Assembly: GCF_946151065.1 (NCBI RefSeq)
Contig: NZ_CAMGZA010000002.1
Span: forward strand, 186,001-250,000
Length of the DNA stretch: 64,000 nt
DNA from: Microbacterium sp. Marseille-Q6965
Lineage (GTDB): Bacteria > Actinomycetota > Actinomycetes > Actinomycetales > Microbacteriaceae
Direction: 5' to 3'
Shown here: positions 48,133-57,301 of the stretch, piece after piece
Layout: each line of letters opens with the position of its first letter
How positions within the stretch are numbered: position 1 is the first letter of the stretch
The notes under the pieces: model-generated
What the model was told of the DNA's origin: nothing
The model's input: only the letters and a program-made list of their open reading frames with translations
Databases searched by the model: none
Translations under genes and position numbers: made by a program

Positions 48133-48596
48133 GCGTCGCCGCGCGTCTGCGCGAGCTGGGTCTCGAGCTGCCGCCGGTGGTGCCGCCGGTGGCGGCGTAC
48201 ATCCCGGCGAAGGTGCACGGCGACCTGGTGTGGACCTCCGGTCAGCTGCCGATGGTGTCCGGAAGTCTGCCGGCCGTCGGCAAGGTGGGCGAGACGGACG
48301 GCCGCGTCCCCGCTGCCGACGCGAAGGAGATGGCGCGCACCTGCGCGCTCAACGCGATCGCCGCCGCCGCTGCGGCGGTCGGGGGCGTCGACCGCCTGAC
48401 GGGGGTGTTCAAGGTGACGGGCTTCGTCGCCTCCGACCCCGCGTTCACGGGGCAGCCCGGCGTGGTGAACGGCGCGAGCGAGTTGCTCGGCGAGGTCTTC
48501 GGCGAGGCGGGGGCGCACAGCCGCTCGGCGGTGGGCGTCGCGGTGCTGCCGCTCGACGCGCCCGTCGAGGTCGAGGTGGCGTTCACCTACGCCTGA
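48129..48596 (+). CDS. RidA family protein
   Basis: A 155-residue member of the RidA/YjgF family, which hydrolyses reactive enamine/imine intermediates. The N-terminal part IPAKVHGDLVWTSGQLPMVSG and the C-terminal GVAVLPLDAPVEVEVAF are typical. It is of the longer actinobacterial subgroup. The canonical catalytic Arg near the end of the fold is not evident, so deaminase activity is uncertain. It is coupled to the DUF4177 gene. Confidence 0.85.
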   Translation: MSVAARLRELGLELPPVVPPVAAYIPAKVHGDLVWTSGQLPMVSGSLPAVGKVGETDGRVPAADAKEMARTCALNAIAAAAAAVGGVDRLTGVFKVTGFVASDPAFTGQPGVVNGASELLGEVFGEAGAHSRSAVGVAVLPLDAPVEVEVAFTYA

Positions 48597-48608
48597 GCGC
48601 GCCGACCA

Positions 48609-48645
48609 CGCGGAACGGCCCCGGGATCCCCGAGGCCGTTCCGCG
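48609..48645. terminator. Bidirectional terminator between ridA and acs
   Basis: CGCGGAACGGCC (48609-48620) pairs with GGCCGTTCCGCG (48634-48645). It lies between converging genes and is followed by CTTCT on the ridA side. Confidence 0.82.
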
Positions 48646-48649
48646 CTTC

Positions 48650-50620
48650 TCAGCGCACCTGGGCGCTGATGACGCTCATCACGGCCGTGTCGGCCAGCGT
48701 GGTCGTGTCGCCGACCTCGCGGCCTTCGGCGACGTCGCGCAGCAGGCGGCGCATGATCTTGCCGGAGCGCGTCTTCGGCAGCTCGCCCACGATGTACACG
48801 TCGCGCGGCCGGGCGATGGGACCGATCTGCGCGCCGACCCACGCCCGCAGGTCGTTCGCCAGTCCCTCGGCGCTGTGCTCGCGCAGGAAGCTCTCCTTCA
48901 GGATGACGAACGCCACGACCGCCTGGCCCGTCGTCTCGTCGGAGGCGCCCACGACGGCCGCCTCGGCGGTGGCATCGTGTGCCACCAGCGCCGACTCGAT
49001 CTCGGCGGTCGAAAGGCGGTGCCCCGAGACGTTCATGACGTCGTCGACCCGCCCGAGCAGCCAGATGTCGCCGTCCTCGTCGAGCCGCGCGCCGTCGCCC
49101 GCGAAGTAGTAGCCCTTGTCCTGGAACATCTTCCAGTAGGTCTCCACGAAGCGATCCGGGTCTCCCCAGATGCCGCGGAGCATGCTCGGCCACGGCTCCG
49201 TGATCACGAGCAGCCCGCCGCCGCCCTGGCCGACCGGCTCGCCCTTCTCGTCGACGACGTCCACCGCGATGCCGGGCAGCGGCACCTGCGCCGATCCGGG
49301 CTTCGTCTCGGTGATGCCGGGCAGTGCGGACACCATGATGGCCCCCGTCTCGGTCTGCCACCAGGTGTCGACGACCGGTGTCTTGCCGGCGCCGATCACC
49401 TCGCGGTACCACATCCACGCCTCGGGGTTGATCGGCTCGCCCACCGATCCGAGCAGGCGCAGGCTCGACAGGTCGCGGGCCTGCGGGATCTGTCGGCCCT
49501 GCTTCATGAAGCCGCGGATCGCCGTGGGGGCGGTGTAGAAGATGGTCACCTTGTACTTCTCGATGACATCCCACCAGCGGCCCGGCTCGGGAAACTCCGG
49601 CGTGCCCTCGTAGAGCACCTGCGTGGCGCCGTTCGCAAGCGGGCCGTACACGACGTAGGAGTGGCCGGTGATCCACCCGATGTCGGCCGTGCACCAGTAC
49701 ACATCGTTCTCGGGGTGCAGGTCGAAGACGTTGCGGTGCGTGAAGGCGGCCTGGGTGAGGTATCCGCCCGAGGTATGCAGGATGCCCTTCGGCTTTCCGG
49801 TTGTGCCCGACGTGTAGAGGATGAACAGCGGGGACTCGGCCGGGAACGCCTGCGCCTCGTGCTCGGCGGAGGCCTGCGGGACGACGTCGTGGTACCAGAC
49901 GTCGCGGCCCTCGATCCAGTCGACCTCGTTGTCTCCCCGGCGCACGACGAGCACCTTCTCGACGGTGGCCTGGGGTCCCAGCCCGCCGCGGTCCTCGAGG
50001 GCCTGGTCGACGGCCGGCTTCAGCGGTGAGACCTTCCCCTTACGCCAGCCACCGTCGGCGGTGATGACGAGCTTGGCCCCGGCATCGTCGATGCGCGAGC
50101 GGAGGCTGTCGGCGCTGAAACCGCCGAAGACGACGGAGTGCACGGCGCCGATCCGTGCCACGGCCAGCATCGACGCCACGGCCTCCGGGATCATCGGCAG
50201 GTACAGCGCGACGCGGTCGCCCTCGCCGACGCCCATCTCGGTGAGCACGTTCGCGAGGCGCTTGACCTCGTCGGTGAGCTCCGCGTACGTGACGGCACGC
50301 GAATCACCCGGCTCGCCCTCGAAGTACAGGGCGACGCGGTCGCCGTGGCCGGCCTCCACGTGCCGGTCGAGGCAGTTGTACGCCACGTTCAGCGCGCCGT
50401 CGGCGAACCACTTCGCGAACGGCGGGTTGGACCAATCGAGCACCTGCGTGAACGGGGTGCTCCAGTCCAGCAGCTCGCGGGACTGCTCGGCCCAGAAGCC
50501 CTCGCGGTCGGCCTTCGCCCGCTCGTAGAGCTCGGGCTTCGCCACGGCGTTCGCGGCGAACGCCGGATCAGGGGCGAAGCGGCGGTCCTCGTCGAGGAGG
50601 TGGTCGATCTGACTGCTCAT
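48650..50620 (-). CDS. acs: Acetyl-CoA synthetase
   Basis: The 656-residue AMP-forming ligase turns acetate, ATP and CoA into acetyl-CoA. Motifs include LYTSGTTGKPKGILHT (AMP binding), WWQTETGAIM, and near the end PKTRSGKIMRR, whose Lys is the usual acetylation switch. Length is standard. It is divergent from the tad locus, as in mycobacteria where acs also lies near these genes. The ATG at 50620 is followed at once by a normal N-terminus (SSQIDHLLDEDRRF). Confidence 0.97.
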   Translation of the reverse strand: MSSQIDHLLDEDRRFAPDPAFAANAVAKPELYERAKADREGFWAEQSRELLDWSTPFTQVLDWSNPPFAKWFADGALNVAYNCLDRHVEAGHGDRVALYFEGEPGDSRAVTYAELTDEVKRLANVLTEMGVGEGDRVALYLPMIPEAVASMLAVARIGAVHSVVFGGFSADSLRSRIDDAGAKLVITADGGWRKGKVSPLKPAVDQALEDRGGLGPQATVEKVLVVRRGDNEVDWIEGRDVWYHDVVPQASAEHEAQAFPAESPLFILYTSGTTGKPKGILHTSGGYLTQAAFTHRNVFDLHPENDVYWCTADIGWITGHSYVVYGPLANGATQVLYEGTPEFPEPGRWWDVIEKYKVTIFYTAPTAIRGFMKQGRQIPQARDLSSLRLLGSVGEPINPEAWMWYREVIGAGKTPVVDTWWQTETGAIMVSALPGITETKPGSAQVPLPGIAVDVVDEKGEPVGQGGGGLLVITEPWPSMLRGIWGDPDRFVETYWKMFQDKGYYFAGDGARLDEDGDIWLLGRVDDVMNVSGHRLSTAEIESALVAHDATAEAAVVGASDETTGQAVVAFVILKESFLREHSAEGLANDLRAWVGAQIGPIARPRDVYIVGELPKTRSGKIMRRLLRDVAEGREVGDTTTLADTAVMSVISAQVR

Positions 50621-50833
50621 GCAGCGCGCTCCTTTGCGGATATCGATCGCCGGCGAGCGTAGCGCCGGGCGTGCGTCGTCGCACGTGATTCCTGCCGAAT
50701 CTACGTCGGGCCCCGCCCGGGGGCTACCTCCGAAAGTCGGTGCGTTCGCTCACATGCGCGCGGCGCGTCGGACGGCCCGATCCATGCTGTGGAGCCGGAC
50801 CTGCGCCGGGTGGCGCGCGCCTAGCGTCGGGGC

Positions 50834-51835
50834 ATGCCCGATCCCTTCGTCGTCCGACCCCGCCGGCCCGCGCCGGCGGGCGCGCGCCGACTGCCGGCGG
50901 TGCCCGGCATCGGCGCGCTCGCGCCGTACCTCGAGGATCCCCGTGTCACCGACCTGTTCGTCAACGGCGCTGAGGGGCTCTTCGTCGATCGCGGGGCCGG
51001 GGCCGAGCGCGATTCCGCGTGGCGCGCGTCCGAACGCGAGGTGCGCGACCTCGCGACGGCTCTGATCGCCGCCGGCGGTCGGCACGTCGATGACGGCACG
51101 CCGTGCGTGGACGTGCGGCTTCCCGGAGGCATCCGCGTGCACGCCGTGCTCCCACCGGTCGCCCGGCGGGGGACCGCGCTGTCCATCCGGATTCCGGCCC
51201 TCGGCGACGCGACCCTCAGCGCGCTGAGTGCCGGCGGGGCGTTCCCCGACGCCGTGCGGGCATGGCTCGTGCGCCTCGTGCACGCGCGCGAGAACCTGCT
51301 GGTCACCGGGGCGACGGGAACCGGCAAGACCACGCTGCTGGGCGCGCTGTTGTCGCACGCACCCGCGCACGAGCGCATCGTCACGATCGAGGACGTCGCG
51401 GAACTGCGCATCGACCATCCCCATCACGTCTCGCTCGAGGCGCGCCAGGCCAACCTCGAGGGCGCGGGCGGGATCGGGCTGGCGCGCCTGGTGCGCGAGT
51501 CGCTGCGGATGCGCCCCGACCGCATCGTGGTGGGGGAGTGTCGCGGGGAAGAGGTGCGCGAGCTGCTCACGGCGCTCAACACGGGCCATGACGGTGGCGC
51601 GGGCACCCTGCACGCGAGCGGGCTGGTCGAGGTGCCGGCCCGGCTGGAGGCGCTCGGCGCGCTCGCCGGAATGGATGATCACGCCGTCGCGCGGCAGGTC
51701 TCGAGCGCCATCGCCTGGGTGCTGCACCTGGAGCGCGGTCCGGATGGCGTCCGGCGCCTGGCGAGCGCGGGCCGCTTCCGGGTTCGTGATGACGGGCGCC
51801 TGGCGATCGAGGAGGTCAGGCCGTGGCACGAGTGA
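50834..51835 (+). CDS. tadA: Tad pilus / secretion ATPase (TadA/CpaF)
   Basis: The motor for assembly of Flp-type pili, 333 residues. It has Walker A GATGTGKTT (159-167), the Asp box TIEDVAELRI, Walker B RIVVGECRGEEV and the His box TGHDGGAGTLHAS. It is a short form without long N-terminal domains, as usual in actinobacteria. TAGCGT lies six bases before the ATG. It starts a run tadA-tadB/C-flp-tadE-tadE-like with overlapping ends. Confidence 0.92.
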   Translation: MPDPFVVRPRRPAPAGARRLPAVPGIGALAPYLEDPRVTDLFVNGAEGLFVDRGAGAERDSAWRASEREVRDLATALIAAGGRHVDDGTPCVDVRLPGGIRVHAVLPPVARRGTALSIRIPALGDATLSALSAGGAFPDAVRAWLVRLVHARENLLVTGATGTGKTTLLGALLSHAPAHERIVTIEDVAELRIDHPHHVSLEARQANLEGAGGIGLARLVRESLRMRPDRIVVGECRGEEVRELLTALNTGHDGGAGTLHASGLVEVPARLEALGALAGMDDHAVARQVSSAIAWVLHLERGPDGVRRLASAGRFRVRDDGRLAIEEVRPWHE

Positions 51836-52746
51836 GTTCGCCGGCACCTGCGGCCGTGGCGGCGACCCTGCTGAAGATCGCGGTGCTGCTCGAGGCGGGC
51901 ACCGCCCCCGGTGCCGCGTGGCGACACGTGGGTGAGTCGGGGGACGATGCCGCACGCCGCATCCACGAGCGGCTCGATGCGGGATCGCCGCCGGTCGAGG
52001 CGCTCGAGGAGGAGGCGGTCGGTGGCCCCCGGGGCGGCGACGCCGCGGCGGCGTGGCGTCAGGTGGCGGCGGCGTGGGAGATCGCGTCGACGGTGGGCGC
52101 GCCACTCGCGCCCGCGCTGCGTGGCATGGCGCTCGCGCTGCGCGACGCGCAGGAGGCGATGGATGACGTGCGCATCGCGCTCGCCGAGCCCGCGGCGACG
52201 GCACGACTCATGGCGTGGCTGCCGCTGTTCGGACTCGCCGTGGGCGCCGCCCTCGGCTTCGACACGCTCGGCGTGCTCGTGTCGCATCCGCTCGGCACCG
52301 TATGCCTCGTGGCGGGGATCGTCCTCCTCGCCGTGGCGCGGATGTGGACGGCCCGGCTGGTGCGAGCAGCCCAGCCTCCGGCCGGGGTTCCCGGGATGCA
52401 CGCCGAGCTCACGGCCATCGCGCTCGGCGGCGGCGCGTCTGTCGATCGTGCTCGCGGCCTGGTCGGTGCCAGCGGGGCCGTAACGGGCGTCGATCACGAG
52501 CGTGCCACGAACAGCGTGCTCGAGCTGTCGCGCCGCGCCGGCGTGCCGGCCGTCGAGCTGCTGCGCGCCACCGCGGTCCAGCAGCGGCACGACGCGCGTA
52601 CCGAGGGGCGGTTACGGGCGTCCCGCCTCGGCGGGCGACTGCTGCTGCCCCTGGGCGTCTGCACACTGCCGGCCTTTCTCTGCCTCGGCGTCGCGCCGAT
52701 GCTGCTCGCCGTCCTGTCGACCTCGCCCCTGCCTCAGCTTCCGTGA
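51823..52746 (+). CDS. Type II secretion F-domain protein (TadB/TadC-like, apparently merged)
   Basis: The 307-residue membrane protein seems to hold two T2SF-like parts. The first has WRQVAAAWEIASTVGAPLAPALRGMALALRD followed by two helices (about 125-172). The second has VLELSRRAGVPAVELLRATAVQQRH, then a C-terminal helix pair. Actinobacterial tad loci usually encode TadB and TadC separately, and no second gene exists here. GTG 51823 overlaps tadA by 13 bases; a GTG at 51832 (overlap GTGA) is an alternative start. Confidence 0.75.
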   Translation: MARVSSPAPAAVAATLLKIAVLLEAGTAPGAAWRHVGESGDDAARRIHERLDAGSPPVEALEEEAVGGPRGGDAAAAWRQVAAAWEIASTVGAPLAPALRGMALALRDAQEAMDDVRIALAEPAATARLMAWLPLFGLAVGAALGFDTLGVLVSHPLGTVCLVAGIVLLAVARMWTARLVRAAQPPAGVPGMHAELTAIALGGGASVDRARGLVGASGAVTGVDHERATNSVLELSRRAGVPAVELLRATAVQQRHDARTEGRLRASRLGGRLLLPLGVCTLPAFLCLGVAPMLLAVLSTSPLPQLP

Positions 52747-52786
52747 ACGTCCACCCATCCACCACCCATAAGCAAGAGGAGTCATC

Positions 52787-53035
52787 ATGAACATCGCTTC
52801 CCCCCACCGTGCCGAGATCATCGCCTTCCCGGGCGGTGGTTCCCTTCCGCGGCACCGCGAACAGCGCGGCGTCGGCGCGCTGGTCGCCGATGAGCGCGGC
52901 GCGTCGACCGCCGAGTACGCCATCGTCACTCTGGCCGCCGTCGCGTTCGCGGGCTTGCTCGTCGCCGTGCTGCGCTCCGGTGAGGTGCAGAGCATGCTGG
53001 GCGACATCATCCGCCGTGCGCTGAGCTCGGCCTGA
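52787..53035 (+). CDS. Flp-pilin-like DUF4244 protein
   Basis: An 82-residue pilin precursor-like protein. A basic, hydrophilic leader of about 36 residues precedes ERGASTAEYAIVTLAAVAFAGLL, where Glu in AEYA follows the expected processing site of Flp pilins. One hydrophobic helix and a short tail complete it. AAGAGGAG lies six bases before the ATG, a much stronger ribosome site than its neighbours have, fitting an abundant structural subunit. Confidence 0.85.
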   Translation: MNIASPHRAEIIAFPGGGSLPRHREQRGVGALVADERGASTAEYAIVTLAAVAFAGLLVAVLRSGEVQSMLGDIIRRALSSA

Positions 53036-53050
53036 TCGGGCGAGTCGGCG

Positions 53051-53446
53051 ATGCGGATGCGCACGCGCGCACGCGCCAGCGGCCCCTCCGAACGCGGGGG
53101 GTCGTCGGCGCCGACGAGAGGGGAGGGCGAGCGCGGCTCCGTCACGGCCGAGCTCGCGCTCGCCCTCCCGGCGGTCGCGCTCATCGTGGCGCTCGGGGTG
53201 ACCGGCCTGCTGGCCGCCTCCACGCACGTCCGCCTGCAGGACGGCGCCGCGGACGCCGCCCGCCTCGTCGCACGCGGGGAGGAGGGGCGTGCCCCCGCGG
53301 CGGTGACTGCGGCCGTGCCGGGCGCGGCGAGCTCCGTGGCGCGACGCGGAGAGCTCGTCTGCGTCACGGCCTCGGTCGGGGCGCGCGTCGCGATGATCGA
53401 GATCCCGCTGCAGGCCACCAGCTGCGCGCTCGCGGGAGGGCTGTGA
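53051..53446 (+). CDS. TadE-like pseudopilin
   Basis: A 131-residue protein with an unusually long Arg/Ser/Gly-rich leader, then ERGSVTAELALALPAVALIVALG, the TadE signature with Glu at position +5 of the presumed processed form. One membrane helix and an extracytoplasmic part with two cysteines (LVCVTAS and TSCALAG) follow. It likely sits at the tip or base of the pilus. Its stop overlaps the next gene. Confidence 0.83.
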   Translation: MRMRTRARASGPSERGGSSAPTRGEGERGSVTAELALALPAVALIVALGVTGLLAASTHVRLQDGAADAARLVARGEEGRAPAAVTAAVPGAASSVARRGELVCVTASVGARVAMIEIPLQATSCALAGGL

Positions 53447-53763
53447 TGGCGGGTTCCCTCCTCGCCGCCGCCGCGGTGGCGGGCACGTCCGCGCTGATGG
53501 TCGGACTGTTGGCTGTCGGCGGAGCGGGCGTGGCGAGTCAGCGGATCGCGGCGGTCGCCGACGCGGCGGCGCTCGCCGCGGCGGACGTCGCAAGCGGAGC
53601 GATCCCCGGCGACCCCTGTGAGCGAGCACGCGAGGTTGCGCAGACGCAGGGCGCCGTCGTCGCGGAGTGCGCGCTCGACGGGATCGTCGCCACGGTCGCC
53701 GTGGAGGGCCGGTTCTCGGGCCTCCCGGTGACGGGGCGTGCGCGAGCGGGGCCTCCACCGTGA
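53443..53763 (+). CDS. TadE-like protein of the secretion/helicase neighbourhood
   Basis: A 106-residue protein with one N-terminal membrane helix (about 5-30), then VADAAALAAADVASGAIPGDPCERAREVA, the hallmark of the Rv3654c-type family always found beside TadE in actinobacterial tad loci. GTG 53443 overlaps the tadE stop. It lacks a processed Glu motif. Two cysteines in the exported part could pair. Confidence 0.8.
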   Translation: MMAGSLLAAAAVAGTSALMVGLLAVGGAGVASQRIAAVADAAALAAADVASGAIPGDPCERAREVAQTQGAVVAECALDGIVATVAVEGRFSGLPVTGRARAGPPP

Positions 53764-53918
53764 GCTGGGCCGGGGCGCGCCCGCGCGCAGCGCGCCCCGG
53801 CGATCCCTCCGCCGCCGCCCACGTCGGTGCGGCGGCGGACGATACCGGAAGCGGCAGGCGGGCGGAAGTGTTGCACAGACGGTGGTGTGTATGGTGTGCA
53901 ACGAAGAAAGGACGCCCC

Positions 53919-56621
53919 TTGGCATCAGGCAAGAAGCTCGTCATCGTCGAGTCGCCGACGAAGATGAAGTCGATCCAGAGCTACCTCGGCGACGACTATG
54001 AGGTGCTCAGCTCCGTCGGTCACATCCGCGACCTCGCGGACAAGCGCGACATCCCCGAGAAGGACCGCGCGGCCTACGGCAAGTACTCGATCGACATCGA
54101 GAACGGCTTCGAGCCCTACTACGTCGTCAGCGATCGGAAGGCGAAGACCGTCGCCGAGCTGAAGCGGGCCGTCAAGAGCGCGTCGGAGGTCCTGCTCGCC
54201 ACCGATGAGGACCGCGAGGGCGAGGCCATCGCGTGGCACCTGCTCGAGACGCTCAAGCCCAAGGTGCCCGTCAAGCGCATGGTGTTCCATGAGATCACCA
54301 AGGACGCCATCCAGAAGGCGGTCGAGAACACGCGCGAGCTCGACACCGCGCTCGTCGACGCCCAGGAGACGCGCCGCGTGCTGGACCGCCTCTATGGCTG
54401 GGACGTCTCGCCGGTGCTGTGGCGCAAGGTCGGCAGCGGCCGCGAGGGGCAGGCGCTGAGCGCGGGCCGGGTCCAGTCCGCCGCGATGCGGATGGTGGTC
54501 GACCGCGAGCGTGAGCGCATGGCCTTCGTGCCCGCCGACTACTGGAGCATCCAGGCGACGGCGGCGCGGGCCGCGGAGGCCTTCGCCGTCAAGGTCGTCC
54601 GCATCGACGGCTCGCCGATCGCGGTGGGCCGCGACTTCGACGAGCAGGGCGCGCTCAAGCGCGCCGTCGTCGTGCTCGGCGAGTCCGAGGCCACCGACCT
54701 GGCCGCCGCGCTCGAGCGCGCCGGCTCCGCGAACGTGATCAAGGTGGAGGCCAAGCCCGGCACCCGCCGCCCCTACGCGCCGTTCACCACCTCCACGCTG
54801 CAGCAGGAAGCCGGCCGCAAGCTCGGCATGACGGCCAAGACCACGATGTCGGTCGCACAGAGCCTGTACGAGCGCGGATACATCACCTATATGCGTACGG
54901 ACTCCACCAACCTGAGCTCGCAGGCGGTGCAGGCCGCGCGAGAGCAGGCCGTGAGCCTCTACGGCGACAAGGCCGTGCCGCTGAAGCCGCGGGTGTACGC
55001 CTCGAAGAGCCGCAACGCGCAGGAGGCGCACGAGGCGATCCGCCCCTCGGGCGACCGCTTCCGCACGCCCAGCGAGGTGGCGGGTCAGCTCGGCCGTGAC
55101 GAGCAGCGGATGTACGACCTCATCTGGAAGCGCACCATCGCCAGCCAGATGGCCGACGCCAAGTTCGAGACGACGACGGTCACGCTCGAGGCGCACGCCG
55201 ACGGCAAGCGCGTCGAGCTGACCGCCGCGGGCACCGTGTACACCTTCAAGGGCTTCCTCGAGGCGTACGAGGAGGGGCGCGACGAGCGCCGCAGCGACGC
55301 CGACCAGGTGGAGGACCAGTCCCTGCCGCAGGTGGCGGAGGGCGACGCGCTCGACCTTCGCGAGGCGGCCCCGAAGGGTCACCAGACCAGCCCCAAGCCG
55401 CGCTACACCGAGGCGAGTCTCGTCAAGGCGCTCGAGGAACGCGGCATCGGCCGCCCCTCGACATTCGCCAGCATCATCGGCGTGATCCTCGACCGTGGCT
55501 ACGTCATCAAGCGCGGCCAGGCGCTCGTGCCCACCTGGCTGGCCTTCAGCGTGACGCGCTTGCTCGAGCAGCACTTCGCCGAGCTCGTCGACTACGACTT
55601 CACGGCCGAACTCGAGGACGACCTCGACGCCATCGCGCGCGGCGAGCAGCGCCGCGCCGACTGGCTCAAGGCGTTCTACTTCGGCGGCGATGGCCACCCC
55701 GGTCTGCGCAACATCGTGGACGACCTCGGCGAGATCGACGCGCGCGAGATCAACGCCACGAAGATCACTGACGTCGCCACGCTGCGATTCGGCCGGTACG
55801 GGCCGTACCTGGAGGTCGTCGATCCCGACAACCCCGAGCCTAAGCCGCGCATCATCAACGTGCCCGAGGACCTTGCCCCCGACGAGCTCACGCCCGTCAA
55901 GGTCCAGGAGCTCATCGACGCGCCGGTGGCCGGCAACCGTGTCCTCGGCGAGAACCCTGCCAACGGCAAGCTCGTCGTCGTCAAGGACGGTCGCTTCGGG
56001 CCCTACCTCGAGGAGGAGGACCCCGCCGACCCGGACGAGGCCGACGCCGAGACCGGTGAGGTCGAGGAGAAGCCGAAGAAGCGCGCGGCGAAGAAGGACG
56101 AGCCGAAGCCGCGCCGCGCCTCGCTGTTCAAGAGCATGTCGCCCGAGACCATCGATCTCGACACCGCGCTCAAGCTGCTCGACCTGCCGCGCGTTGTGGG
56201 CGCCGACCCCGACTCGGGCGAGGAGATCACGGCCCAGAACGGCCGCTACGGGCCCTACCTGAAGAAGGGCACCGACTCGCGGTCGCTGGAGAGCGAGGAC
56301 CAGATCTTCGACATCACGCTCGAGCAGGCCCTCGAGATCTACAAGCAGCCGAAGTACGGCGCCCGTCGTGCCGCCAGCGCGCTCAAGGAGTTCGAGGCCG
56401 ACCCGGTCAGCGGCAAGCCGATCCGGGTGCGCGACGGTCGCTTCGGCCCGTACGTGACCGACGGCGAGACGAACGCGACGATCCCGCGCGGGGAATCGGT
56501 CGACGACATCACCTTCGAACGCGCGGTCCAGCTGATCGCCGACAAGCGCGCCAAGGGACCGGCGAAGAAGCGCACGACGCGCACCTCCACCACCACGCGC
56601 AAGCGCGCCGCCAAGAAGTGA
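53919..56621 (+). CDS. topA: DNA topoisomerase I
   Basis: The 900-residue type IA topoisomerase relaxes negative supercoils. It has the TOPRIM motifs VESPTKMKSI and TDEDREGEAIAWHL, the catalytic Tyr in YITYMRTDSTNLS, and PSTFASIIGVILDRGYV. The C-terminus has repeats with GRYGPYL/GRFGPYL and a Lys/Arg-rich tail instead of zinc fingers, as in other actinobacteria. TTG at 53919 is chosen because AAAGGA lies six bases upstream. GTGA overlap links it to tmk. Confidence 0.96.
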   Translation: MASGKKLVIVESPTKMKSIQSYLGDDYEVLSSVGHIRDLADKRDIPEKDRAAYGKYSIDIENGFEPYYVVSDRKAKTVAELKRAVKSASEVLLATDEDREGEAIAWHLLETLKPKVPVKRMVFHEITKDAIQKAVENTRELDTALVDAQETRRVLDRLYGWDVSPVLWRKVGSGREGQALSAGRVQSAAMRMVVDRERERMAFVPADYWSIQATAARAAEAFAVKVVRIDGSPIAVGRDFDEQGALKRAVVVLGESEATDLAAALERAGSANVIKVEAKPGTRRPYAPFTTSTLQQEAGRKLGMTAKTTMSVAQSLYERGYITYMRTDSTNLSSQAVQAAREQAVSLYGDKAVPLKPRVYASKSRNAQEAHEAIRPSGDRFRTPSEVAGQLGRDEQRMYDLIWKRTIASQMADAKFETTTVTLEAHADGKRVELTAAGTVYTFKGFLEAYEEGRDERRSDADQVEDQSLPQVAEGDALDLREAAPKGHQTSPKPRYTEASLVKALEERGIGRPSTFASIIGVILDRGYVIKRGQALVPTWLAFSVTRLLEQHFAELVDYDFTAELEDDLDAIARGEQRRADWLKAFYFGGDGHPGLRNIVDDLGEIDAREINATKITDVATLRFGRYGPYLEVVDPDNPEPKPRIINVPEDLAPDELTPVKVQELIDAPVAGNRVLGENPANGKLVVVKDGRFGPYLEEEDPADPDEADAETGEVEEKPKKRAAKKDEPKPRRASLFKSMSPETIDLDTALKLLDLPRVVGADPDSGEEITAQNGRYGPYLKKGTDSRSLESEDQIFDITLEQALEIYKQPKYGARRAASALKEFEADPVSGKPIRVRDGRFGPYVTDGETNATIPRGESVDDITFERAVQLIADKRAKGPAKKRTTRTSTTTRKRAAKK

Positions 56622-57265
56622 CCGCGACCGACGGCTCCGTCGCCCCCGACCGGGGCAGGTGGATCACGCTCGAGGGGGGCGACGGCTCGGGGAAGACCAC
56701 CCAGGCAGCGCTGCTGCAGGAGTGGCTGCAGCAGCGGGGGCGCACCGTCGTGCGCACCCGCGAGCCGGGCGGCACCGAGGTGGGGCGCCTCATTCGCGAG
56801 ATCGTGCTGCATCACCGGGGTGAGATCGGCGCGCGCGCCGAGGCGCTGCTGTTCGCGGCGGACCGCGCCCACCACGTCGCCACCCTCGTGCGCCCGGCGC
56901 TGGAGCGCGGCGACATCGTCATCCAGGACCGCTACCTCGACTCCTCCGTCGCCTATCAGGGGGCGGGCCGCGTGCTCGGCGCCGACGAGGTGCGCGAGCT
57001 GTCCCTGTGGGCGACGGAGCGAGCGCTCCCCGACCTCACCGTCCTGCTCGACCTCGAACCGGAGGTTGCCCGCCGGCGGCTCGACGCCGCCGACAAGCCG
57101 TTCGACCGGCTCGAGGCCGAGCGGGGCGAGTTCCATGCGCGGGTGCGGGAGGCGTATCTCGCCCTCGCCGCGGCCGAGCCCGACCGCTTCCTCGTGCTCG
57201 ACGCCGCGCTCCCGCCGCAGGACCTCGCCGCGGCGGTGCAAGCCCGCGTCGAGGCGCTGCTCTGA
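56618..57265 (+). CDS. tmk: Thymidylate kinase
   Basis: Converts dTMP to dTDP. The 215-residue enzyme has the P-loop GGDGSGKTT (20-28), TREPGGTEVG, the DRYLDSSVAYQGAGR substrate motif and a short LID. The GTG overlaps the topA stop by four bases. With tdk at 41339 the window holds both steps from thymidine to dTDP. Confidence 0.96.
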   Translation: MTATDGSVAPDRGRWITLEGGDGSGKTTQAALLQEWLQQRGRTVVRTREPGGTEVGRLIREIVLHHRGEIGARAEALLFAADRAHHVATLVRPALERGDIVIQDRYLDSSVAYQGAGRVLGADEVRELSLWATERALPDLTVLLDLEPEVARRRLDAADKPFDRLEAERGEFHARVREAYLALAAAEPDRFLVLDAALPPQDLAAAVQARVEALL

Positions 57266-57301
57266 CGTCGCGCCGTCGCAGCCCGCGGTTAGGCTGAGAG
57301 C

